Positions 28,925 through 40,049 of a DNA stretch of 64,000 nucleotides are shown here, piece after piece. The DNA lies in NCBI RefSeq assembly GCF_014201315.1, contig NZ_JACHDY010000003.1, positions 482,672 through 546,671 on the forward strand. Direction: 5' to 3'. The notes under the pieces were generated by a model. It was not told where the DNA came from and did not search any database. It was given only the letters and a program-made list of their open reading frames with translations. The first letter of the stretch is position 1; each line of letters opens with the position of its first letter. Made by a program: the position numbers and the translations under genes. The DNA comes from Edaphobacter lichenicola (lineage in GTDB: Bacteria > Acidobacteriota > Terriglobia > Terriglobales > Acidobacteriaceae).

Positions 28925-29515
28925 TTACGGCTTTGGAAGGGTGCAACACTCCCCCGTTGCAGGTGGCTCGTCGGCACTCGCGTCCAGGGCGACTTTCCAC
29001 GTGCCGTTGGGTAACTTCCTCCATACGGTGAAGTAGCGGCCCGAGATCACTACGGGCTCGCCATTTTTGTCTTTACTACGGCCTTCATAGTGTCCCCAGG
29101 TAAATCCCATGTCGTTGGAAGGGCCCATCTGGGCACCCTGCGGAGTCCAGCTCAGCTGATAAGTCTTTGGGTCCCATTGGGCCTGTGCGGCGATAGCGGT
29201 GCGGCCAAGAATTGCCGGCTTCCCGTTGTTGAGAGTCACTCCGTCTTCTGCGAACCAGCTGCCGAAGGCTTTGCCACCGCCTTCGGCAACCGCCTGCGAA
29301 AAGCGGCCTTCTAGTTCGAGCAATACCAGAGCCCCAGGCGTAAGTGTCGGTTGGGACAGCGGGTTGGAGACGATCCCGGGACTCTGTGCCAGGGAGTCGA
29401 AACCGGAGGTGGCAATGATCGCTGATCCGGCAGTGCTTTGAGCGAGCAAAGGAGAAATCAAGGGAGAAGATGCGATAGCGCAAAACAAGATGCTGTTGAA
29501 GGTTACGCGTAGCAT
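28925..29515 (-). CDS. Secreted NTF2-like (DUF4440) protein
   Basis: About 196 residues from MLRVTFNSIL. A signal peptide (about 5-26, ending PLLAQ) is followed by a linker, then a cone-shaped SnoaL/DUF4440 pattern: LLELEGRFSQAVAEGGGKAFGSWF, then GRTAIAAQ, and GHYEGRSKDKNGEPVVISGRYFTVWRKLPNGTWKVALD. Such domains bind small ligands or act as accessory domains; no catalytic residue can be assigned. It ends 25 bases before the kinase gene on the same strand and starts opposite the symporter gene. Confidence 0.85.
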   Translation of the reverse strand: MLRVTFNSILFCAIASSPLISPLLAQSTAGSAIIATSGFDSLAQSPGIVSNPLSQPTLTPGALVLLELEGRFSQAVAEGGGKAFGSWFAEDGVTLNNGKPAILGRTAIAAQAQWDPKTYQLSWTPQGAQMGPSNDMGFTWGHYEGRSKDKNGEPVVISGRYFTVWRKLPNGTWKVALDASADEPPATGECCTLPKP

Positions 29516-29593
29516 AGTGTGTATGCTACCAGCGCTCGAAAAGGGTATGGAGAGCATTTGCTTTCTGTTGAAGACTGGTATTCTTCGCACCTG

Positions 29594-30985
29594 ATGTTAA
29601 AGACGAACTTTGAGCGCTTTCTGTTGCTTGCGTCTGCGATTTTCCTCTCTGCCGGAATCTCGCTGGGGTTGATTCGTGGTCCCGTCGTTCACCATGCGGG
29701 AGTCACCCTGCGATGTGTCGCCATCGTGCTCCTGGCTCTGTTTGCACTCCAGCGCCGCTCCCTTACGCCGTGGATCTTTGTTGCGATGGTGGCGGGGGCC
29801 GAGCTCGGCTTCGATGCGCCCGCGCTGGCGATCAGCCTCCGCGTCTTCAGCGACATCTTTTTGCGGCTGATCAAGACCATCGTCGCGCCGCTGATTCTCG
29901 CGACATTGGTGACCGGCATCACCGGTCATGGTGACCTCAAGAGCGTGGGCCGGATGGGGATCAAGAGCCTGATCTACTTCGAAGTCGTCACTACGCTGGC
30001 GCTGGTCATCGGTCTTGCGGCGATCAACCTGAGCCATGCCGGAGTGGGTCTCTCTCTGCCTCCGGCTACCTTCAGCGAGACGATCGCATCGCCACCGCCT
30101 ACTCACTGGCAGGATTTTCTGCTCCACGTCTTTCCGGAGAATATCGCCAAGTCCGTCGCCGAAGGTCAGATCCTCCAGGTGGCTGTCTTCGCGGTTTTTT
30201 TCGGGATCGCGCTGGCAAGCCTCGATGAGAAGAAACGTACTCCGGTTTTGCATCTGTTCGAGAGCTTAAGCGAGGTCATGTTCAAGTTCACCAATGTTGT
30301 CATGTACTTTGCGCCCATCGGAGTAGGAGCAGCGATGGCCTTCACCGTCGGCCAGATGGGCCTTGGAGTGCTGGTGAATTTAGGTAAACTTCTCCTGACG
30401 CTGTACGGCGCGTTGGTAGGCTTCGGCCTTCTCGTTTTGCTGCCGGCGGCACTGCTCTTCCGTGTGCCCGTTCGGCGATTCCTCGCGGCTGTTGCGGAGC
30501 CTGCGACGATTGCCTTCGCCACCTCCACCAGCGAGGCGGCCCTTCCACGCGCGATGGAGTCGATGGAGGCTCTTGGCGTCCCTCGCCGAATTGTCGCGTT
30601 CGTCATCCCTGCGGGCTACAGCTTCAACCTGGACGGCTCGACGCTTTATCTTGCGGTTGCCAGTATCTTCGTGGCGCAGGCAGCGGGAGTTCATCTTTCG
30701 CTTGGCCAGCAACTTCTAATGATGGTGACTCTCATGCTGACCAGCAAAGGAGTCGCGGGTGTTCCGCGTGCAACGCTGGTCATCCTGCTTGCGACGGCGG
30801 CCACCTTCCGCCTGCCTACCGAGCCGATCTTTGTCATCCTCGGCATCGACGCGATTGCCGATATGGCCCGCACGGCCGTCAATGTTGTTGGAAACTGCCT
30901 CGCCAGTGTCGTAGTAGCCAAGTGGGAGGGAGAGTTCGGCACTGAGCCGATCTCGCCAGTGGTTTTGGAAGGTATGGCCGAGTGA
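29594..30985 (+). CDS. Dicarboxylate/amino acid:cation symporter (DAACS family)
   Basis: About 463 residues from MLKTNFERF. The GltPh-like fold is visible: helices through residue 220, then the HP1 serine-rich loop EPATIAFATSTSEAALPRAME near residue 310, the NLDG motif AGYSFNLDGSTLYLAVASIF near 335, and HP2. It should import C4-dicarboxylates, glutamate or aspartate with Na+ or H+. The usual Asp/Glu-binding residues cannot be resolved by eye. A frame extends 75 bases upstream but lacks hydrophobic or conserved sequence. Confidence 0.93.
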   Translation: MLKTNFERFLLLASAIFLSAGISLGLIRGPVVHHAGVTLRCVAIVLLALFALQRRSLTPWIFVAMVAGAELGFDAPALAISLRVFSDIFLRLIKTIVAPLILATLVTGITGHGDLKSVGRMGIKSLIYFEVVTTLALVIGLAAINLSHAGVGLSLPPATFSETIASPPPTHWQDFLLHVFPENIAKSVAEGQILQVAVFAVFFGIALASLDEKKRTPVLHLFESLSEVMFKFTNVVMYFAPIGVGAAMAFTVGQMGLGVLVNLGKLLLTLYGALVGFGLLVLLPAALLFRVPVRRFLAAVAEPATIAFATSTSEAALPRAMESMEALGVPRRIVAFVIPAGYSFNLDGSTLYLAVASIFVAQAAGVHLSLGQQLLMMVTLMLTSKGVAGVPRATLVILLATAATFRLPTEPIFVILGIDAIADMARTAVNVVGNCLASVVVAKWEGEFGTEPISPVVLEGMAE

Positions 30986-31022
30986 CCGGATCCTGAAATC
31001 CAAAGAGCCTGAACTCCAAAGT

Positions 31023-31049
31023 AAAACAGCAGGTGCCGAAGCACCCGCT
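31023..31049 (-). terminator. Terminator of the HU gene
   Basis: Read on the minus strand, AGCGGGTGC pairs with GCACCTGCT around a TTCG tetraloop, followed by GTTTTA. Confidence 0.75.
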
Positions 31050-31076
31050 ACGCTTGCAGAGAAGCCTTTGCCGTGA

Positions 31077-31436
31077 TTACATCGCTGGAGGGTGATGCGG
31101 ATCGATGTGTTCCTTGTCGACTGCCTTTTTCGCGGCTACAGGTCTGGACTTCACCGCGCCGTTCGGGTTGACCGAGTCACGCAGTTCCTTCGACGGCTTG
31201 AAGAAGGGAACCCGTTTCGCCGGAACATCGACTTTGGCTCCAGTCTTAGGGTTTCGGCCCGTTCGGGCATTTCGCTGACGGGTCCGGAAGCTTCCGAAGC
31301 CGCGAATCTCGATCTTGTCACCGGTTTTCAAAGCTCCGATGACAGCATCGAAGAGCGTATCGACGATAACCTCCCCGTCACGGCGGGTCAGGTCTCCAAG
31401 GGCGGTCACTTTATCAACAAGGTCGGCTTTAGTCAT
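31077..31436 (-). CDS. HU/IHF-type DNA-bending protein
   Basis: 119 residues starting MTKADLVDKVTALGDLTRRD. The core (residues 1-92) is a typical HU monomer with GSFRTRQRNARTGRNPKTGAKV, the DNA-wrapping arm and its signature. It has an extra basic/His tail of about 25 residues (KSRPVAAKKAVDKEHIDPHH) not found in standard 90-residue HU. The longer frame upstream of this ATG lacks family similarity. It is ringed by a terminator on its 3' side and stands alone, as nucleoid-protein genes often do. Confidence 0.93.
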   Translation of the reverse strand: MTKADLVDKVTALGDLTRRDGEVIVDTLFDAVIGALKTGDKIEIRGFGSFRTRQRNARTGRNPKTGAKVDVPAKRVPFFKPSKELRDSVNPNGAVKSRPVAAKKAVDKEHIDPHHPPAM

Positions 31437-31603
31437 AGTGGGTTCCTTTCGTACTGGGGGGAGGGCGATAGGGGCCGGGGAAAGCAATCCGTTGTTGTTG
31501 ATTGTAGACGGGATGGAGGCTAAAAGGTTGTGCAAGAAGTCAAAAGAATGAGTGCAGTGAACATTGGCCATATGATGCAAAATCCGGCCTTCCGGTCGAA
31601 GGA

Positions 31604-31637
31604 TCAACAAAAAAGAGCCCCATTATTTCGGGGCTCT
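31604..31637 (-). terminator. Terminator of sppA
   Basis: AGAGCCCC (31614-31621) and GGGGCTCT (31630-31637) form an 8-bp stem. On the minus strand it is followed by six T residues. Confidence 0.88.
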
Positions 31638-31686
31638 GTCGTGTCCTGACAGTATCTTAGCGAGGTAAAGACTGAAGGACCGTACC

Positions 31687-32706
31687 TTACTTCCACATAA
31701 AGTAAAAACCGGGAGCATGGTTCAGCATTTGGCTGGGGTTCGGGAACAGGTCTTCGCCGTCGTCGGCGAGCAGTGCAAACAGCCCTCGTTTATTTTTTGC
31801 CGGGCGCACCACATTTGGTTCCCCGGAGATTCCTGCCTCCCTGGCAGTCTCCATGAGAGCCACTCGGTAGCCGCCGACCTTGTCGATCAAGCCAAGTGGA
31901 AGTGATTGCTGCCCCGTCCACACCTGGCCGGTCGCCAGCGGTTTGATCTTCTCGTCCGAGGTATGACGCCCCGTCGCGACGTCATGCACAAACTGCGTGT
32001 ACATGTTGTCTACCAGAGACTGAAAGTAGGCCTGTTCCTTGGGAGTGAGGTCGCGGCTCGGGTCGCCTGCGTCCTTCAACTCTCCGGCGTGGATGACCAC
32101 GTTCTTCAACTTGGCCCAGCGCAGCAGGTCACCGTAGTTGGTCCATTCCATGATCACTCCAATTGATCCGACAACCGAGGCATCGTTGGCATAAATCCTG
32201 TCGCAGGCGCTGGCGATGTAATACGCCCCTGACGCGCCCACCGACTCGATCGAGGCGATGACTTTCTTATGGTTCTCCTGCCGTACCCGGAGGACCTCGT
32301 GGTAGATCTCCTGCGAGGCAGCGGCACCGCCGCCGGGCGAGTTGATGTGGAGAAGAATGGCCTTTACCGACGAGTCATCCCCAAACTTGCGCAGCTGACT
32401 GTCGATGGTTTCAGGAGACAGGATCGCACCCGAGATGTCGATTACGGCGATGCTGTTCGAAGCTAATCCCAGGCCAGCCGAACTTCCGGTGACCGAACGT
32501 GCCGTGATCCAGACCATGAACGTGACGAGTAGAAATACTGCGGCCAGGGAGCCGGCGATGATCCCGATGTAAAACCACGCGGAGCGTTGGCGCGGAGGCG
32601 GGAAGCCTTGTCGTGGCGGATAAGGATAGGCGGGAGGATAGGCAGGAGTTTGTGTGTAGGGAAACGATGGCGGCGGCGGTGGGGGTGTTGAAAAGTCTTC
32701 CGGCAT
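31687..32706 (-). CDS. sppA: Signal peptide peptidase SppA-type serine protease
   Basis: About 339 residues from MPEDFSTPP. A Pro/Tyr-rich cytoplasmic N-terminus (about 1-50) precedes one membrane helix (about 55-80). The S49 peptidase domain follows: HINSPGGGAAASQEIYHEV, the nucleophile region GASGAYYIASACDRIYA with catalytic Ser, and the Lys of the Ser/Lys dyad in AGELKDAGDPSRDLT. This short, single-domain form matches Bacillus-type SppA (about 335) rather than the doubled E. coli protein. It digests leftover signal peptides in the membrane. Confidence 0.93.
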   Translation of the reverse strand: MPEDFSTPPPPPPSFPYTQTPAYPPAYPYPPRQGFPPPRQRSAWFYIGIIAGSLAAVFLLVTFMVWITARSVTGSSAGLGLASNSIAVIDISGAILSPETIDSQLRKFGDDSSVKAILLHINSPGGGAAASQEIYHEVLRVRQENHKKVIASIESVGASGAYYIASACDRIYANDASVVGSIGVIMEWTNYGDLLRWAKLKNVVIHAGELKDAGDPSRDLTPKEQAYFQSLVDNMYTQFVHDVATGRHTSDEKIKPLATGQVWTGQQSLPLGLIDKVGGYRVALMETAREAGISGEPNVVRPAKNKRGLFALLADDGEDLFPNPSQMLNHAPGFYFMWK

Positions 32707-32902
32707 GCTGTGGAGTTTAGCAGGAGACTCGATGGCGGTGGAGTCGCGGTTCGAGCACCGAGGAGGAGGGAGAAATGCAGGCAAAGTGAAAAATAGAGCC
32801 AAAGGAGGCAGTTCACGCGTCAAACATTGCAGTATGATAAATCGCGGCACCCTCCGCATATCTCTTTGCAATCAGTAATTGAAAGAAAGTCTGGCGATCG
32901 CT

Positions 32903-33718
32903 ATGGCACATCCACAGTTGAGTATCGTAATTCCGGCATACAACGAGAGCGCTCGTATCGAGCATGCTCTGGATAGGGTGCTGTCGTGTGTCGCGGAACA
33001 GGGTTGGGATGCGGAGGTGCTGGTCGTCGACGACGGTTCAACCGATGATACCGCTGCCATAGTGCAACGTTGGATGACGGAGCATCCGCGGCTTCACCTA
33101 GTGCAGAATCCCGGCAATCGCGGCAAAGGCTACTCTGTGCGTAATGGCCTTCTCCAGGCCGCAGGTGAGATAGTCATGTTCACGGACGCTGATCTCTCGG
33201 CTCCGATGGAAGAGGCCGAACGCCTTATCGCCGCTCTGAACGATGGGGCAGATGTGGCAATCGGCTCCCGCTGGCTGGACCGGACCCGTCAGACGATCCA
33301 CCAACCGCTCTACCGGCAGTTCTTCGGCCGCTGTTTCAATTGGGTCACTCGTACCGTCATGGGCCTGCCATTCAAAGACACGCAGTGCGGTTTCAAGGCG
33401 TTCAAGCGCTCCGCAGCTCAGGTCATCTTTCGGCTGCAGACCATCGAACGCTGGGGCTTTGACCCCGAGATCCTGTTCATCGCCCGCAAGCTGAAGTATG
33501 TCATCCGCGAGGTCCCGGTTACGTGGGGTCATGACGAACGCAGCCGCATGAGCTACCTGAAAGACGGCATCAAGATGTTGGAAGACATGGCACGCATTCG
33601 CGGTAACTTCATGGCCGGCCGGTATGACAAGGCCATCGCCGCTATGAAGGACACCAGCGCGATGGTGACTCCCCAGGTAGAGCAGGTTGTCAAGGTCAGC
33701 AGCGCTGAAGTCCGCTAG
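32903..33718 (+). CDS. Family 2 glycosyltransferase, dolichyl/polyprenyl-phosphate glucosyltransferase type
   Basis: About 271 residues from MAHPQLSIVIPAYNES. A GT-A fold with the nucleotide-binding start LSIVIPAYNESARIEHAL, the DxD-like DADLSAPMEEAERL near residue 100, and QxxRW-like terminal motif region (ERWGFDPEILFIARKL). It resembles Alg5-type enzymes that make polyprenyl-P-glucose for envelope glycosylation. No membrane helices are seen, so it acts at the cytoplasmic face with a lipid acceptor. It ends about 115 bases before the left attachment repeat. Confidence 0.92.
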   Translation: MAHPQLSIVIPAYNESARIEHALDRVLSCVAEQGWDAEVLVVDDGSTDDTAAIVQRWMTEHPRLHLVQNPGNRGKGYSVRNGLLQAAGEIVMFTDADLSAPMEEAERLIAALNDGADVAIGSRWLDRTRQTIHQPLYRQFFGRCFNWVTRTVMGLPFKDTQCGFKAFKRSAAQVIFRLQTIERWGFDPEILFIARKLKYVIREVPVTWGHDERSRMSYLKDGIKMLEDMARIRGNFMAGRYDKAIAAMKDTSAMVTPQVEQVVKVSSAEVR

Positions 33719-33834
33719 ATCCCCTATGTGAGTGCTTCGTTCGAGGGTTATTGCTCAGTGCGGTCGATCGGGGTGAAATCAAACCCGACAAAAAAGCGCT
33801 ATCACGCACGTTTTGGCGTACGGAGCTTTTGGGA

Positions 33835-33901
33835 TTTCTCTAAGTTGTTGATTTTATGGTGGGCACAGCAGGATTCGAACCTACGACTTCCACCGTGTGA
33901 A
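33835..33901. repeat. Left attachment repeat: 3' part of tRNA-Val with flank
   Basis: 67 bases that match 46143-46209 with one mismatch (33895). The right-hand 44 bases are the complement of a tRNA 3' part: CCA end, acceptor strand, T arm (GGTTCGAATCC) and variable region, ending in the anticodon loop. The other half of the anticodon stem is replaced by unrelated sequence, so this is not a working tRNA. It is an integration scar. Confidence 0.8.
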
Positions 33902-34211
33902 TCGACTATTTCATTGTCTTTCAAGCACTTACAGGACTCCGGTGCTGCCTACCTAAGCTCCTGTAAGTTCGTCGACGCTCAAGAATCGGCGTATCGCACA
34001 ACGTATCGCGTTAGCCGAAGCTAAGGGAAGGCGGCCGCGTAACAGTTTGAACGATGACGAAAAGCGCGTTTTCCGTTACTAATCCTCTAACCGACCTCAG
34101 CCCAATCTCAATAAGAGTGCGTTGGCCTGAAGTCATCAATCCAGCGGGAGCAGGCAGATCGCTACCGCAAGCTGACTTATAAGGACCGCGCTATGCGGAC
34201 CTTTCGGTCAT
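33902..34211. other. Non-coding left end of the integrated element
   Basis: Holds a perfect 9-bp inverted repeat, CTTACAGGA (33928-33936) with TCCTGTAAG (33959-33967), and the 12-mer CAACGTATCGCG (33999-34010), which recurs at 46119-46130 beside the other attachment repeat. These are candidate integrase or excisionase sites. No gene seen. Confidence 0.5.
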
Positions 34212-34608
34212 TCACTTCGCACCCAATAGGATGGGTTCAGTTTCAAGGAGCTTCAAGGACTTCACCATTTCTGCAGTACCGCTTTTGTACTTTTTAAAAT
34301 GCGGAGATTGGAGATGTGTTTCATAAGCGGCCGCGTTCGCGTAGATCTCGAACAGCCTGATCTGTGTCGGGTGATCCTTTACGGACGCTGCATTACAGCG
34401 TCAAGACGCCCGGTTCGACGCGAATGGAGGTCGCGATCTCTTCGCGAAGCGCGGCCTTGTACGGCTCGAGGTTAGCAGGATCGATCTCTAACTCCGCAAG
34501 ACGCACCACGCGGTCCTGGCCAGCTTCCGCAGACAAAGACAACTCCTTCAGAAGCAATGGTCCTACGAACAGGGCGGTACTGACCATTGCGAGTGTCTTA
34601 GCTCTCAT
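34212..34608 (-). pseudogene. ABM-domain (putative quinol) monooxygenase with frameshift
   Basis: The first 71 codons read as a signal-like leader and the start of an antibiotic-biosynthesis-monooxygenase domain (VRLAELEIDPANLEPYKAAL...RVEPGVLTL), then hit TAA. Skipping one base restores the domain to its natural end: KDHPTQIRLFEIYANAAAYETHL, then SPHFKKYKSGTAEM and a stop at 34212. One extra A in CTGTAATGCAG near 34393 explains it. The gene belongs with the oxidoreductases next to it and shows recent decay. Confidence 0.75.
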
Positions 34609-34714
34609 CCTAATCTCCTTCGAGCCTTATACGATGAGCGGTTCAGCGTGGCGAGATTTCAACTATAGCTAACTGCATCGGCCAACATCTCTGAAGTGCG
34701 TAGGTGTACCAGTT

Positions 34715-35482
34715 CTAACGCATCACATAGCCGCCATCGACTGAGATCGACTGGCCGGTAACGTAGCTGGCTGCATCGCTGCAAAGCCAGAGAACGGCAT
34801 CCGCAATCTCCTCCGGGCGCCCCATTCGCGCCATCGGAACGAGAGTCTTCAGCATCTTGTCCAGCTCTTCTCCCTGACCTTCGGCGATCATCTTGTCGGA
34901 CATGGGCGTTTGAATCATGCCGGGGCAGACGTCGTTGACGCGGATTCCACGCGTCGCGTATTCGAGAGCCGCACTCTTCGTAAACCCGATGACGCCGTGC
35001 TTCGCGGCATGGTAGGTTCCGCGCTGGTTGCCGCCGATAAGACCTCCGAGCGAAGAACAGTTCACGATCGCTCCGCTGCCTTGTTTGCGCATCTGCTGGA
35101 GCTCGAACTTCATGCAACTCCATACGCCGCGCAGGTTGATGCTCATGACGCGGTCGTAGTCGTCCCGCGGGGAGTCAGCGGTTTCGGCGAGAACGTTCTG
35201 AATGCCTGCGTTGTTATAAGCGGCATCGAGCTGTCCAAACTTCGCAACGGTCTGCTTTACCATGGCCTCGACCTGTGCGTCATCCGAGACGTCACAGCGA
35301 ACGGCCAATGTTTTATGGCCTTTGCTTGCGAGATCTTTAGCTGCGGTCTGGACTTCCTTTTCATTCCAGTCGGCCAGCACTACGGACGCTCCCGCTTCGG
35401 CGAAGGCCTTCGCCGTCGCAAGGCCGAGCCCCGACGCAGCACCCGTAACGAGCGCGACTTTGTTTTCAAATGTAATGTTCAT
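34715..35482 (-). CDS. Short-chain dehydrogenase/reductase (SDR)
   Basis: 255 residues, complete. The cofactor motif TGAASGLGLATAKAF is at residues 14-28, the NNAG motif near 90 (AYNNAGIQ), catalytic Ser in NCSSLGG near 143, and YxxxK in YHAAKHG near 157. The C-terminus VTGQSISVDGGYVMR is typical. Asp in VVLADWNEK suggests NAD rather than NADP. GGAGAAACGA precedes the ATG. It follows an aldo/keto reductase by 36 bases, likely one operon. Substrate unknown. Confidence 0.93.
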   Translation of the reverse strand: MNITFENKVALVTGAASGLGLATAKAFAEAGASVVLADWNEKEVQTAAKDLASKGHKTLAVRCDVSDDAQVEAMVKQTVAKFGQLDAAYNNAGIQNVLAETADSPRDDYDRVMSINLRGVWSCMKFELQQMRKQGSGAIVNCSSLGGLIGGNQRGTYHAAKHGVIGFTKSAALEYATRGIRVNDVCPGMIQTPMSDKMIAEGQGEELDKMLKTLVPMARMGRPEEIADAVLWLCSDAASYVTGQSISVDGGYVMR

Positions 35483-35518
35483 TCGTTTCTCCGTGTTTTG
35501 ATTGAGCGTTAGTTTGCG

Positions 35519-36625
<1,107 letters not shown>

Positions 36626-36627
36626 TC

Positions 36628-37769
<1,142 letters not shown>

Positions 37770-38660
37770 TTAGTTCGTTGGCCGCATACGGTCGAAGCAA
37801 TAATCCATCTTCGATAGACATATATTGGAGAGCAGGTATATCAGCGGCTGGCCATGCCGCTCCCCAGGCGACGTTCGGAACTCTGCTCTCGCAAATCCTG
37901 TCCATGCAGATTGCATAGCATCGGCGATTATTTGATCCGTTTCGTCATACTGGCCGTCAGTGGTGAGATTTCCAAACACATATCGGATTTCTGCTGTGTG
38001 CAGAGCCAAATTCCTGCTGGCCCGCTCTCCGGGCGAGACTCGAGCAAAGTTGTAGTAGTAGAAAGGGCGACGGAGCGCGGCAAAACGGGGGGCTGTCTGG
38101 AATGAAGGTTCCCTGAAGACGATCTCGGTAATCAACCAGTCGAGGCATTCATAGGGTGTCTTACCGGACCGCCGGAGGATATCCGTAACCTGCGGACCAT
38201 GCGGGCCGCAGAGCAACGTTGTGATTTTTTCGACACCTTTCCGGCTATAAATTCCGCCGGGTTTGAGGAAGTTGAGGAGCGCTATCGCTATATTTTGGGG
38301 AAAAGGCAGTTGCGGTCCACCGGGTTTGACGAAATAGCGCGCTTCATTCTCCGTGCATCCAAACATGATCGGTACATCATCGCCCCAGCCGGGAAAGCTA
38401 TCTGCATCTACTAGCTCATCCGGCACTGAGACCCGCATGAGATCAGCGGGTGTATGGACCCCAACCCCACTGACACCGCACAAAGCTTGAGATGCCTTGC
38501 GCAAGACATCTGTGGAGGTCTTGCGCAGATCATTCATCGTCTTCGCACCGACCATTTGTATCAGACGCTCGTAGCTAGTGAATCCATGTTGGAATCCTCC
38601 ATCAATTGCTACCGTCGACCGTAGGCTTTCAAGAAAGCCGAGACCGCTATCTCTACCCAT
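37770..38660 (-). pseudogene. Carboxylesterase type B, N-terminal half missing
   Basis: 296 residues that match the second half of para-nitrobenzyl/carboxylesterase family enzymes: VPIMFGCTENEARYFVKP, then YYYNFARVSPGERASRNLALHTAEIRYVFGN-type sequence with the catalytic-triad His region, and AMQSAWTGFARAEFRTSPG. The GESAG nucleophile elbow, which belongs in the missing first 200 residues, is absent, so hydrolysis is not expected. The 5' end overlaps the TetR fragment by about 50 bases, which places a deletion junction there. Confidence 0.8.
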
Positions 38661-39082
38661 TCCTCAATATCTGCGTCCGTTTTAAGTAGTGGGGACAAAC
38701 CCAATGTTGATCGAATCACTAGACCGCCGGAGAGCGAACCTAGCAGCTGCTCCGTCGCGAATTCAACATTGGGGATCTTGAGAGCGCCCTTCTGCACCTG
38801 CTCGGATAGGTATGTCTTTAAGATCTTTCTTCCTCTGCCCGGACCCATCTCGAAGAAGCCCAATGCCAGGTCGGGAAACAACTCAACTTCGGCAATCATC
38901 ATGCGTAGAAGTCTCTGATAGTCGGAATTAACATAGGTGTCTACGATCGTTCTGCCAAATCTCCTAAGAACATCCCCTGGTTTCCCCCCATCAGTAAAGA
39001 AGGGCGAGACCGGGGACAGGAGTTCCTGCGCACGCGATTTCATCAAGCCCGTATTTCGCGCCTGGAAACCCTTGCTCTGCAA
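38609..39082 (-). pseudogene. TetR-family regulator, helix-turn-helix missing
   Basis: 157 residues covering the C-terminal ligand/dimer domain of a TetR/AcrR-like regulator (FFTDGGKPGDVLRRFGRTIVD, YQRLLRMMIAEVELFPDL, FATEQLLGSLSGGLVIR). The N-terminal DNA-binding part (about 50 residues ending in a YxxFxSKE-type motif) is not found upstream, where the sequence becomes unrelated. It is a regulator remnant, fused closely to the esterase remnant. Confidence 0.65.
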
Positions 39083-39287
39083 CTGGGCTTGGGCATGCAG
39101 GGCATGCGAAGCCCTGAGTTCCAGGCAGCCTCGCGCAAGGTCACATCTGCGACAGATAATGTCAAAAACAACACCGGCGTCGGCCTATCGGGAATAGACG
39201 CTGGGGTTGGTGCGAGTTCGCCCCTTTTGACCTCACCAGGGAACCGGTATAGAGTCTTAAACCAATTCAAAATGCGGAGCGCCCCCT

Positions 39288-39719
39288 ATGACATGGCAAG
39301 GTGGAAAAAGAGGGCGAGAAGTCGGGCCCATATCGCCCTTCGCACGATTGAAACCGCTGGCTGCAGATCAGGATGACCCCGAAAAGGGTTTGAACAAGCT
39401 GGCACAAGCACTCACAGGTTTTGGAAAGCCGATGCTGCTACACGTTCGCCTGGTTACGGGTAACGAAGGAGAACGTGTGGAACACTGGGAGATAAAGGCC
39501 GGCTCCAAGGATGCAAAGGTGCAGCGGAAGGAATCCAAGAAACCTGACGTGATTCTTGTGATGCGTCCGGAGACGTGGACCCAAATCGCGCAAGGGCTAC
39601 TTGCGCCTTACGATGCTCTCTTCGCCGGAAAGCTAAGAGTGGGTGGCGATTTTGAGATGGCGAAAGACATCACAAAACATCTGACCGACCCCAGGGCCAC
39701 GTATGTATCGCCTTGCTGA
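39288..39719 (+). CDS. SCP2 sterol-binding-domain protein
   Basis: 143 residues. From about residue 45 it is a full SCP2-like lipid-binding fold: HWEIKAGSKDAKVQRKESK, PDVILVMRPETWTQIAQGLL, PYDALFAGKLRVGGDFEMAKDI. These small proteins bind hydrophobic ligands or act as accessory domains. The first 25 residues are basic and of doubtful relevance, and an internal start is possible. It is followed 15 bases later by a 95-residue gene and then the beta-propeller gene, all on the plus strand, so the three are probably one operon. Confidence 0.85.
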   Translation: MTWQGGKRGREVGPISPFARLKPLAADQDDPEKGLNKLAQALTGFGKPMLLHVRLVTGNEGERVEHWEIKAGSKDAKVQRKESKKPDVILVMRPETWTQIAQGLLAPYDALFAGKLRVGGDFEMAKDITKHLTDPRATYVSPC

Positions 39720-39734
39720 CAAGGAGTCCGAGAG

Positions 39735-40022
39735 ATGGCAGAGACGATTGGAACGATCACCAATATCCACGTGCACAGTTATTTGCCCGACGCGGTTAAT
39801 GCTTTTGACGTCTGTAAGCTGACCGTGCTTGAAACGACCACGAACCACAGCTGGCTGTTCTACCTGTGGAATGCGCGTGACGACGACACTCCAGTGCATC
39901 GTGTGACTCAGAGTCAACGACTGGCACTGGCCAGGGAGGCAGCTTTCCGGAAGCTGACGGTGCATGTCTTTGCTGAGAACGACTCAGGCCTGGTGGACGG
40001 AATACAGGTGGATATGTCATGA
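39735..40022 (+). CDS. Hypothetical protein between SCP2 and beta-propeller genes
   Basis: 95 residues, no signal peptide or helix of membrane type. The sequence alternates in beta-strand manner (GTITNIHVHSYLP, AFDVCKLTVLETTTNHSWLFYLW, LTVHVFAENDSGLVDGI), so it is probably a small all-beta domain. GAGTCCGAGAG precedes the ATG. It sits 15 bases after the SCP2 gene and 27 bases before the propeller gene. Not recognised. Confidence 0.7.
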   Translation: MAETIGTITNIHVHSYLPDAVNAFDVCKLTVLETTTNHSWLFYLWNARDDDTPVHRVTQSQRLALAREAAFRKLTVHVFAENDSGLVDGIQVDMS

Positions 40023-40049
40023 CCATGCGGTGATAAGGACGGCACATCC

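Noticed and set aside
33728..34024. 98-codon frame containing WWAQQDSNLRLPPC
   Set aside because: This is the familiar translation of a tRNA 3' end read in the wrong strand, here from the attachment repeat.
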